Shown here one piece after another: positions 38,052 to 48,879 of a stretch of DNA of 64,000 nucleotides. Under the pieces are notes generated by a model, which was not told the DNA's origin, did no database searches, and was given only the letters and a program-made list of their open reading frames with translations. The stretch is taken from assembly GCA_018389105.1 (NCBI GenBank), contig JACATO010002730.1, positions 372,001-436,000 of the forward strand, given 5' to 3'. This stretch comes from Nautilus pompilius (lineage: Eukaryota > Mollusca > Cephalopoda > Nautilida > Nautilidae). Numbering within the stretch: position 1 is the first letter of the stretch; each line of letters begins with the position of its first letter. A program made the position numbers and the translations under genes.

Positions 38052-38277
38052 AGTTTTTATGCAACACTTTTGCACACGTTGATTTGATGCAAATGATTTT
38101 CTAAAAATTATAACTTTTCTTACAATGAAACAATATTCTTGATATTATTGTAATAGATGCACAACAGTAATATAGAAATACTTTAATGAACAAGATTTGA
38201 TAACAACTGCTTTCGACAAAATGCGTGCTAATTTACACGAAAATTTATTTTATGCAAGATTTTTCCACACCGCTGTA
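38052..38277 (-). repeat. Right long TIR of Tc1-like copy D
   Basis: The outer repeat, inverted, starts at 38277 and the inner repeat at about 38081. The 83-codon ORF at 38197-38448 runs across this end into flanking DNA and is not a gene. Confidence 0.88.
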
Positions 38278-41200
38278 TACTACCTACTCTATCAACGACC
38301 GAGTCGTAAACTACAGTATTTGGAAGTAACGCCATTGATGGAAAGGTGCATGCCAGAATGGTTCATTATATCTCTTCAGGAAAATCCCAACGTATCTTAT
38401 CTTAATTATTTGCTGTCTCTCAGTTTTTGTGAATATCTTGGCGCGTAAGTTGTGCAACGTGATAATCTTAGACAAACAACATCCTGAATGTCCACTACTT
38501 TACCCATATATAGATTGAGATTATCAAATGTTAATTTTACCATACTATTCCCACTTTCATGCCTAATAAAAATGTCAAACATTAAGATCTGTCTCATAGT
38601 GCTGTAAATTTAAACTAATTTTGAAATCTTAAATGTTTATTGCTGCAACGGATTTCTTTGGTTAATACTGGAAAATCTCATGGTATCTTATGTAGAAAGA
38701 TGTATATAATAAATATTCAAAACTATTTTCTTTAAGTTACACAAATATATTGAAAATGACAAAAACGATTGGCCGTATGCTGAAGTAGATGCAATAACTC
38801 TCCAGAAAATAATGTGATATTTAAACAATATATTTTCTCGTTTTTAGAAAATTGTATGCCTCACAATATAAAGTCCAACCATGTGTTGTAAAGTGCTCTT
38901 ATACCTGAAAACAGATGTGCATCTAACTTCGTTTTCTAATACTGCTCGTTCAATATTGGCATCAGAACTTTTTTTTCTTTTTTGTCCTGCACAGCAAACG
39001 TTATGTGAAGTTTTTTTGAGAAGGCAGATTTACTCAGATCTGATGTAGCATTCAAGGACTATTCAGCATCATTACATAACGCAGCTGTTTCAGGTTACAG
39101 TGAGCTAACAAGCATATTTCAGTTTACATTGTTTGTTGATGAGCTTGGGAAGCAGGCAGGTTTGTAAGAAAATGGTGATAATACGGCTGCAAATCCATTC
39201 GTGTTATTAATGTTCTTTATCTGGTTTGTTGGTGTTTATTCATAAATAGAGTCTTCGATGCTCGTTGCTGAAATGGGCTTTGGTCAGCAGTAAATTTTAT
39301 GGGCTTAAAATGTACGTTAAGCGATCTTTGAATAATAATAAAAACAGAAAAGTTAAAACTAGAATAAATAAAAAAAAAAATAAATAAGCAGTATTTTTCA
39401 ATAAATATTCTTAACTATTAGAAAGTTAACATAAAAAGTAAAAAGTGTAAAATATGGAAAAAAGTTGAATTTTATAAATTGGATATTTTTAAAGGAGGCT
39501 GAATACAGTTTTCCAAAGTTAGTTTTCTTCATAAGAAATGATACTAAATTAATGACATTATCTGGTAAACAGAAACGGTACTGGTCGTTTAGTGCAGTCA
39601 ACTGATCTGGTAAAGCTGCGTCTTTGATTTTCCAAGTTAGCATTGCGCTATTGGTCAGTTTAATTAGGCGATTAGTTCAACTCACTAAGTGCTTTGTTAG
39701 ATTCACTACTTGCATAGTCAGTGGGACAAAAAGTTAGGCTAATTAGATAAGCTAATTATCATAACGCGAATTTGATGCTGCAATGATTTAAATAACGCAA
39801 ATAATGCTGAGAAAACAAAACTGAGCAACAACAACAAAAAACAGCATGAAAACATGTAATGATAAACAAATCTATTTAAATATAAAATACAGAAAAAATC
39901 CTCCTCCAATATCTGACTGCAGCTAGATTTATCTAAAATAAAGATATTTTAGTTAATAAAAAGAGTAAGATGTTGAGAAATTAAGTTGCGCCTTCATCGA
40001 ATAAACATTTAAAGAATTTTAAAAATAAAATAATAATTTCGCCTTATTTTCTTACTTTTCCTGCATTAAACTCTTTGACCTAGTATCTCGGATACTTTCA
40101 AGTTTCCGATTGAAGAGTTCTGTTGAATGGCTACATTTACAGTTTTACAAAACGAATAAGTTTATATTGTCAAGATTATGCATTTATGGATTTAAAGCAG
40201 TTTACATGAAACCTTTGATGTTGATATATTTTATACAGACATCACAATGGCTCTAGGGTGAACACAAGATATGACAAAAATGAGAGTTAATAATAATCAT
40301 TTAAATCAATTTCAAAACTATTTTATTAAGTTTAATGTTAATGAATTTAAGTAAATAATTTACTAATATATTTATTAATAAGATAGTTTTCTGTCTTTCT
40401 AGCAAGTAAAATAATTCAAATTTTAAGATCATTTTATGTAGGAATATATTTTTTTTAAGTTTATTATGTTTCTTTCTTCAAACAATCTTTGTAAGCGACA
40501 ATTTATTATTTTATATTACAGGGTTTTAAGTTTAAAATTCATGGATGTTTTATTATCCGCTGAAAATCGATTTTCAAGTAAAACTAAATAAAGAGTCCAC
40601 AATTTTCTTTCGCTGGAGAATTTCTGTAGAATTTCTGATACGAAACTTTTGAGGTTCAGATGCTAATGATTAAACGTGACAAATTAAAGAGTTGCGTAAA
40701 AGAATTAAAAGTGATTTTTTGTTTGACTAAAAGAGCTTAAACACAATTGAGAAAGCAAGCTGTGAATCTGCTCGGGTGGTGATAAACGCACAAAAGAATA
40801 ATAACTTTTGAACAAGTTCAATATGTTTATTTCAATTTTTTTTCTTTTTGAACACCTCTTTTTGTCGCGATGCCACACACACACACACATACTCACACAA
40901 GCCTCTTATATATGGCCATTTGTATGTATAAACAGAGCATTAACGTAGAACACAATTATACTTGGATACTTATTGCTTTCACAACGATAGGACCTTCTGA
41001 ATGTTAGCTTAGATTATTAAATCCGTCTCCACTTATGGCTTCCTTAAGATGTATAGGTTTCTCCTCATGGATTCTTCAGAAATAAATTTCGTATACGCCT
41101 AAGAAAACATTTTTGTCCAACTCATCTATTTTTAAAATAATTTGATCCAACATGTCTTCCAATGATTAACTTTATAGATTATCCTTTTATTAAATAAATT

Positions 41201-42683
41201 TTGTTCCGCGTGGTGTCCATAAACGTTAATAAAAATAGGACTGGTTTTCTTGTAGCATTGGACAATCACAGATCTTCTTCGAGTCATTATTAAATCCCAG
41301 TAATTTGCATGTATTTATGATATGCACTAGCATTTATTAATAACGACAATATTTACATAATTACTGACGCATCCTAAACATTGTTGTGTTTGTAGCAGTG
41401 GTTTGGATATTATTAATTTATTTTCGAGTCTCGAAAATTATTTGTTAAAGTTTCTACCAAATTATGAAACGTTAATATGGTAATTTAATAATGAACCTGG
41501 AATTTTGAATACTTACGTTTCATGTCCCTTTTCAGTAATAATTTAAAATACTACAAAATACAAAAATAACAACAACAGTAACAATGACACTGCGATAGTG
41601 TAATGAAACTGAAGTATAGTGTATTAGTCCCGTAAATAAGTAGTTTGCACGCTGTCTTCTCATGTCTTTTTCTAGAAGACATTTCAGTGTACTATGAGTT
41701 ATTTTTCTGCTACATGCATCGCAACATTAAAAGAATGAGATTTACAAAATTCTTTATCATTCATGAACAATAAAAGAACAGTTGTACTGAAGCATGCTGA
41801 TAAGCAATGTATAAAATTTATTTACAATATCAATAAATAGTGACACAACTAAATGATTAAACAAAAACAAAAGTAAATGAAATTAACTCTGGAAACTTTT
41901 AATAGTAGCTTATACGTAAGGAATCCTTGGCTCTAGTAGCTTATTGATAATTTTATTAGAGAAATAAATGAAAACAATTGGTTCAGTTTTTGCGAAGGGG
42001 TTGAATAATCTAAAGTGTGCTAACGTTTTATGGTAAGTCAGCCACCCGGAATCATTAATAGGAGATCGACGGTCTCCGATAATTTTATTTCTAATCTATT
42101 CTTAATTTGCTAAAATTTTATAATACGTTCTGCCTACTTAATGACAAAATATTTCGCTAGAATTTTTTAATTCCTGGAGTGGGAAATAAAAACGTCAGAT
42201 TTAGGTTTCCTTATTCTTAATAATCTTTATGTTATCGTAAATAAAAGGAACAATTAGAAGCTTCGAAAAAATTCAAAAGATAGAGGCCTCTTACGGGATT
42301 TTACAGTTAAACGTTTAATGATTTGATGACAAAATGAAACCAAATAAATTTTTTTAGTGAAAAGATGCTAAGGTGTGGTTTATAGTTAGGAAGATGGTTG
42401 CTGAACACAGAGGCGGTGGCCACTGTTTGTTGATGTATAATTAACAAAATGCGTGATAAAAATAAATGCCAGCCGGACCATCGTTACACGCAAATAAATG
42501 ACTACGAAGGTATATAAATGATGCGAGGAAAAAAAAAAAACTTTATGAAATTATAATATATTTAGCTTTATTCTCCTTGGATTAGTTTAGCTTACGACCT
42601 GTCATTAGGCTGTCAGATACAAATAAATCCGATGTGTAGATAGATTTGTGTAACGAAAAATCTGCTGATGATCATCTATCCGT
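38278..42683. other. A/T-rich non-coding DNA, no gene recognised
   Basis: About 4.4 kb. A short CA run (about 40873-40890) is the only simple repeat. ORFs are up to 81 codons with no recognised similarity. Confidence 0.65.
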
Positions 42684-43013
42684 ATGGAGACAGTATCAAT
42701 GATCAGATTATGTTTAGACACTGCAATGAGTTTAGTGAATAAACGACATCTTGGTAAACGTTATGGTAATGTTGATAGTAATTTAGACAGAAACTACAAA
42801 GATATTTCTGCAAAAAGAAACAAAAGGCAAAGGGAAAATTTTCAGCATAACATTAATATAAATTTAAGTGCGAGGTTAGTAATTAACGTTTTAAGAATTG
42901 CACACCTCTCTGTTGGTGACAACCTTGAACTTAATGCAGATACAACTAATGACTATCGTAAAAGCATTGCAAATGCTCTTGTGGGTATTGATTATGACAT
43001 CTTTCTATTTTAA
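42684..43013 (+). other. Unassigned 109-codon ORF
   Basis: The frame runs from METVSMIRLCLDTAMSLV to VGIDYDIFLF. It is Asn/Lys/Arg-rich in the middle, with no recognisable domain, signal peptide or membrane segment. There is no promoter or splice evidence. In A/T-rich DNA a chance frame of this length is possible. Confidence 0.12.
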
Positions 43014-43312
43014 ATCTGGACAAGAAAGCGTTAAACATTTTGTCTTGAAGGTTACGAAATAAAATTACAATAAATTGCATGCAAAACAAAATTAATTATA
43101 ACAAAATAATGATGTCTTTTATAGACAAGCATATACGATGGCATCAAAATTTTAACGTTTCCTACTTAGATGTATAACTAACTGTAATAATTTCAGCTTA
43201 TAAAATCTGTTATTCAACTCTATGCATGTTTAATAATATTTATTAAATAAAATCTATATTAATATTTACAGAACTGTGATTACCATCATCAAACAATTCT
43301 AAAATATGTATT

Positions 43313-43621
43313 TTACATATTACTATCAAAGACAAAGGCGAAATGTAACGCTGCTGCTCCTACGTCAAAACCCAAATTATTCGAAATAAATTTTTTTAGA
43401 ATATTGTTATTAAGTTTGTCATTACAAAATTCGCCACTCTTTTCAACTTTCAACTTTTTTTTAGTATAGTTGAAATTTCTGATTTGCCATTTAGCATTTT
43501 TATATTTACCATTTGTTTTCCAAATCACACTTTGGACTTTTATATAATACACGGTTTCATTAGTTTTAAAAAAAATTAAGTTTAGTTTCATTTGAATTAT
43601 TTTATCATATACAGTTGGCAA
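43313..43621 (-). other. Unassigned 102-codon ORF next to a LINE scrap
   Basis: The minus-strand frame runs from MPTVYDKIIQMKLNL to HFAFVFDSNM and is very Lys/Asn-rich. It lies 70 bp downstream, on the same strand, of a recognisable non-LTR endonuclease fragment. It could therefore be worn retrotransposon sequence, but I cannot match it to any part of such a protein. Confidence 0.15.
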
Positions 43622-43689
43622 TGAAAATAATTAACATAGACATGTTTAAATAAATAAAAAAACTGCCACAAATTTTACCTGTTTTTTTC

Positions 43690-43870
43690 TTTACTGTATA
43701 GGTTATACCACTCAACCCTAAGTTTATTATTAGATATAATGTTGGTAGACCATGTTTCTGATACACATAAGATGTCAGCACCAAAATTAGAGCACACCAA
43801 CCTTAATTTATCTCATTCAGAAACTAATCCTTGCAATGAAATACTAAATATGAACATTCTAATGCTTTTT
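43690..43870 (-). pseudogene. Non-LTR retrotransposon (LINE) endonuclease fragment
   Basis: The minus-strand translation contains FSISLQGLVSE, a stop, then DKLRLVCSNFGADILCVSET followed by W, then a segment ending YNLYSKEKNR. This is the start of an APE-type endonuclease as found in CR1/L2/Jockey/RTE-like elements. Those proteins have L-N-I-x-S-I, then K-L-D-E-L-R-x-L, then D-I-L-C-x-x-E-T-W-L, then G-Y-N-L. The Glu of SETW is a metal-binding catalytic residue of that fold. Only about 60 residues are recognisable, with one stop, and no reverse transcriptase motif follows. It is a 5' part of an old copy; the clade cannot be decided from this. Confidence 0.65.
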
Positions 43871-46639
43871 CCTAGAAATTTATAACATTAATATTTATAA
43901 CTATATTTACTTTAAAAATATCTAATAACATCTACATTTTATCGATGGATTTATAAAAAATATATTGGCTTTTATTAACCTATTGAATTTGCAGAGTCAT
44001 TACAATTTTGAATAAATTCACTCTTAGAGATTCATTATTTTTTATAAAATTGGAATAGAAATATAATTGTTATTATAAATGAAATCAGTCACGTTCATGT
44101 GTGAACATTTACACCAATCTTTACTAGTTTTTCTAATTCTCTAAAAGAGATTTTAAAATAGATGTACGCAGATGTTTTACACCACCTTTCTTTAGGTAAA
44201 GTATATCCGCAGTGTACCGAGAAATGATATAGAAAAACTTGTCCAAATGGTCGAAAAAGAAATGAACACACAGAACTTTAACATGTAATTCAAAGAGAAG
44301 AGACACCGATTAATATTAAGAGATAACGATAGTTTAAAGTTATTTCAAGGCTGGTTTAAAATATATTAATTCTGAATGTATGAATTCAGTAAAGGATTTT
44401 CACCTTTTGATGGATAATATTGCACCAGCACGATTGAAAACACCAGTTACTGATAGCATATTATTTTAATTTATGCATTGTTTTTTTTACAAAATCACTG
44501 GAAAACTTTATGAAAAAATTATGGAAAATCTTCACAAAACAGACAAATTGTATCATAGTCACACATTTTTAAATAGATACTGATGATCAATCAATTTTGG
44601 AAATGAAAAGATAGAAAAAAGTTTTGATAAGTGGAACTCCCATCGTTAGAATAACTGGGTTGCCAAGGCTGAGAGCCTAAGTTCGATTCCAAGTCGAGGT
44701 TACTCCGATATAGCATACCCTCCAGGCACGATTTCTTCTTGCTTTTCTTTAATGATCGATTGTATAAGTTTTCTCTCACAAATATAAAAAAAAATTGTGA
44801 TAGAGGAAAGCGCTTTAGCGGATAACCATGGCAGTATGCAATCGTGACGAGATTTTTTCCCTTTCTTAACGACGCAGTATTTGATAAAGGTAAACTCTAA
44901 CTGAATAAGGTGGTTTTAATGATAACTTTCCAAGGACAGGACAAAAATTTATATTTACACTTGTCCAGCAACTAAACAGCCATGCCGCGTTACAAAAGAA
45001 TGAATTGAAATAAAAAAATAGTTTTTGTAACTTAAAACAAAAGCTTATTTGTAGATTTTAGCAGTTTGATAACAACATGAATGCAGTTTACTAAAAACAA
45101 AATAATATGAAGCAAATCATTGTTTAAACAAAAAAAAAATATCAGACACGTGCAACTTTAACTGATATATTGTCTTTGAAAGTTAAGTTTAGGCTGAATT
45201 TCTAATTTTAGTGGCATTTCCTTCATATTAAAGTAACATTCACCGCCGCAGCAGCTAGGCATCATTCGTCAAAACCCGCACGTCGATCGTAACGTGTCTG
45301 GTATTTATAGCCATAAGACTTTTTTATTTTCGCGAATTAATGTTAAAGAAACTTTTGGCCTTTGGAGGAAAAATAATAGGAAGCATTGGTTTTCACAAAA
45401 ACTCGCAGTTTTGTTGCCAATGTGACGAGAAAAAGGATGATCTAGCTTAGTATGTAGATTGATTTTTATATCTAATTTAGGAAAGCAAAGCTTCTGGAAG
45501 CGATACGTTCGTCCTGAATGAAGACTTTGCTTTCGGTTTCAGAGATATGTCAGAGCTGGGCCGGAGAAATAATGTGAAACTTTATAGAGGACACTATGGC
45601 GTTATTTGATGCCCTGTATGACTCAGCGTATTGGCATATTTGTTAGCTGCATGATTGCTTGCTGTAAGGGATCTTTGGGGGTCAAACAAACATCATGAAC
45701 CGCGTTTCAATCCTTGTATTCTGGGGAGAATCAACGTCACTGGCACAGATCGATAGAAGCAGCTTAGTTTTGGTTTTACGCTTAACCGAAATAAAAACAT
45801 AGATGCTTAGAATGCACCTTGTCGTAACCAGAATACACCTATTATTTTATATATGGTTTGTTTGTATACCTATATATATAATACATTTACATTAATTTTC
45901 ATATTTATTTCAACATAATTGTAATAGAAATATTATACAAGCATAATGCCACTTATTGAATGGGAGGTCAATTCTTTTCAGGTTAAAACTAAGTGACATG
46001 GTTTTCAGTTATTATTATAATTAATATTTTCATTACTAACATTATAATTAGTGGCAGTAGTATGAAGATATTTAATTATTATGGTACAATCTAATTATCT
46101 TAAAATATATGGTCAGGCTATTTCAGTAGACGTTTAGATTAATTAAGCCAGATAATCAAAGCAACAATAATAATAAATATAAAACTGTGTAATGTACTTT
46201 TTCACAAACTTTAACAAATATGTTTATATATACTATATAATTAATTATATATCACAGAAATTGATGGGTTCATTCGAAACGGTGCGTACACTCAAGCATT
46301 TGTCCAACAACTGAATACAATTATGACGGTTGCTGATGTTGTCTTGGAGGTTTTATAAGTAGTTATAATTCTTTTCTTCCAGTTTTTGTTACCCACAAAT
46401 ATGTAGTGACAAGTTGTCGATATTTCTAAGAGATGCTAAAATGGACAATCTTTCATGTTTAAATATCTTTCTAATATGTTCACCATAACAAAAGGAAAAT
46501 GATGCATTAGTATAATTCCATTCCCAGTTGGAAAATGCATCAGCTGCTTGCTATATAATCTGTTGGAGGATCTGAGTGTTGCATGCATGTGTTCAGTGCA
46601 TAGTTACGTCTTAACGCCCTCTACTTGAAAAGAGGGTTC
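43871..46639. other. Non-coding DNA, no gene recognised
   Basis: A/T-rich apart from a mixed-composition segment at about 45240-45780 without recognisable content. A B-box-like motif (CCTAAGTTCGATTCC) lies at 44676-44690 and is listed separately. Confidence 0.55.
44676..44690 (+). repeat. RNA polymerase III B-box-like motif, possible SINE scrap
   Basis: CCTAAGTTCGATTCC matches the B-box pattern and shares 14 of 15 bases with the minus-strand motif at 833-848. The sequence GATAAGTGGAACTCC about 45 nt upstream is a poor A-box candidate. No tRNA fold can be drawn: the bases flanking the T-loop-like segment do not pair. Confidence 0.22.
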
Positions 46640-47190
46640 GTAGTTTATTGCGATCAGAACACCGCATAACGTTCTGGTAGGAGTAGTTTGGTCAAGTAAA
46701 GTGGGGTTAGAACATATTGCAATCTCCAGCGCCTAATGGATTTCAGTGACTAGGTACCAGAATCCTCAGCATAACACCGCAATTCGTCTGTAGTTTGGGC
46801 CACTTTCTACGAGCGGGTCATCCAAACGAGCAGTAATGCAAAACATCGCACAAAGCGGCGCGCTTTGCAGAAAGGGCCGGCCAATAAAGGGCGTACCGCT
46901 GGATAGCTCTGGTAGTTTCTGCTGTCTGCCCGGATTTATTGTCGCGCTGAAATACGCTTTCAGGTCTGCTTTTTCCGAAATGTGGGACCGTGTCCTTCGC
47001 CTGGCGGCGTCACGTTGTACTTTATTCCAAAATGACCGCACGCTTATGAGTCGTAATTGTCCCTTTGCTCTATTAGTTTCTTTCCGGCCGAAAACCGAAG
47101 AAGCTGTTCGATGCTTATAGTTAAGATAACTTAGCAGCTCAAACAAACAACTTGAGTGGTGCGATGACCTGCGGGATCTCAACACGTTAA
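46640..47190. other. CpG-rich island with long open frames on both strands
   Basis: This block is conspicuously richer in G, C and CpG (GCGGCGCGCTTTGC, GGGCCGGCCAAT, CGCCTGGCGGCGTCACG) than anything around it. It is open for 139 codons on the minus strand (46766-47185, Arg/Ser-rich, MLRSRRSSHHSSC to NYRRIAVLC) and for 94 codons on the plus strand (46836-47120). High G+C lowers stop-codon frequency, so the open frames alone are weak evidence for coding. I recognise neither protein. It could be an exon, the CpG-rich 5' part of a mobile element, a CpG-island promoter, or foreign DNA. Confidence 0.3.
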
Positions 47191-48828
47191 GTGGTTTGTC
47201 ATTTGTTAGGTCTTTGTAAAAAGGTTTTGGACATCTATATTAATAGCTTCACCACATCGAACGGAAATAACCAGATTTACGTGCAGCACATATTTCGTTT
47301 TACGCTTTTCCTACAATCGGATTAAAGTGCATTTGGGATTTTTCCACTGCAACTTATTCACTGGCATTCTTTTTAAAATAGTGAGTTACTGCTTGCTTTG
47401 TTTGTCATTTACCGGAATGCAAAACAACGACATTATCAGGTCGTTTTCCTTACTATGAAATTTCTTGAATTTCAACATGGTAAAATTTCACAGATTAAAA
47501 CTATTTATTTTGTATTCTTTATTATATTATGTATTTCCTTTTGTTGCAGTAGGTAATACATTATAGAAAAGTAGAATATAGTATCACTGTGTTGCAAATT
47601 TACAATAGTGACATCTGTGGATAACATATATAATTTACCTGTTCAATAAGATCTGTATTCATACCATAATTGCTTGTATAATTGCTTGTATATACTGAAC
47701 TTTACCTGATATTTTCTGACATTTGAGAATCTCAAAACAATAATTTCTATTTTTTTTATAAACGAGATTTACTTATATCTACTTGTTTTGATGTAAGAAA
47801 TGCACTGGCATTTACCAGTGTTTACATGAAATACACTAGCACATTAAAGTTATTACTCTTTCAATGAGCTGTTATAAATTTTATATCAACTTGAGGGAAA
47901 TCTCATTTATAGATTATTACTTGCATAATAAGTTTTTGCTAAACAAATACTTTATGAAATCCGATCAAATAATAAAGTTTCATACCATATATTTTACTTT
48001 TTATTTTTTATTAATATTTCATGATGTACATGTTTAAGGATTTACTGCATGATATCATTTTTCGATTGTGAAATGTTTATTAATATATTAATAATGATGA
48101 TATTATTTCACGTGCAATTATTTAATTACAAGCGCATACACATTTTTAGAAATAATGTAGATGGCAAGAAGTATAAAAAGAACCAAATATTATTGGATTT
48201 AAATTCGTTCTGAAGTTTTCCTAGGTGTGATGCGGTCAAAACTGACGTAAAATGTTATGTAATCATTTATATACTATACATTTATCTTATGAAAACATTT
48301 CTGAATGAGATAGTTTGTAATTTGTGACAATCATATGTGAAATAATAAAGTTGCGGCAGGAAAATATGCTGAATAATGCAAAATACATTGCGTAGTACAT
48401 TCAGAATTGAATGCTGTATTGCTGCTATTTCACAATCTCCAACAATCCCCCAAACTACTACCTTTTTGCTTTCCTATAGAATAATATCATAACAAAAGCA
48501 GGATGCGTTAAAACCGGTGAAACACAATTTGTATGGCATGCTTACATCTGCTGTCAGAGTTTTTATATCCAGAAGCATAAAATCTCTTTAAGGAGTAATC
48601 TGTATTTTTAATTTTGTTACTTTGCCACAATTAATGTAAATTTTATACCGGATTTTATGGTATTTGGAATCTCGAATTAATGATTTTTATATAGGTAATC
48701 TAGTTGGCTTGGATGGACGTAGAATAGCTGCACAAAACCTGCATTATCCCATTTTTTCCAGACTAAATATTTTAAAATTGAAAATTTTTTTTCATGTATT
48801 TAATTGTTTCCATTTTAATTTGGAAAAG

Positions 48829-48830
<2 letters not shown>
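47191..48830. other. A/T-rich non-coding DNA, nothing recognised
   Basis: About 1.6 kb with no ORF above 60 codons apart from one that enters the CT microsatellite at its end (48664-48909), which is a repeat artefact. Confidence 0.7.

Positions 48831-48879
<49 letters not shown>
48831..48879. repeat. Compound (TC)n-(TA)n microsatellite
   Basis: A run of 17 TC units (48831-48864) passes directly into TA units (to about 48879). Confidence 0.95.

Larger units (their letters stand above)
36632..38277 (+). mobile_element. Second Tc1-like family with IR/DR ends, defective (copy D)
   Basis: A 1646 bp element including TA at both ends. The left end reads TACAGCGGTGTACAAAAGTC and the right end, inverted, TACAGCGGTGTGGAAAAATC; both continue TTGCATAAAA. 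Inner repeats of the same core lie at about 36831-36856 (GTGTGAAAAAGTGTTGCAAA) and 38052-38081 (inverted, GTGTGCAAAAGTGTTGCATA). They are 199 bp and about 196 bp in from the outer ones. It is a different family from copies B and C (CAGCGGTGT against CAGNGCNGGACA) but of the same design. Its G+C-rich transposase region stands out from the A/T-rich flanks. Decay is modest, so insertion is comparatively young. Confidence 0.93.

Noticed and set aside
44631-44715. Possible tRNA gene around the B-box-like motif
   Set aside because: No cloverleaf: acceptor, D and T stems cannot be paired and the A box is poor.
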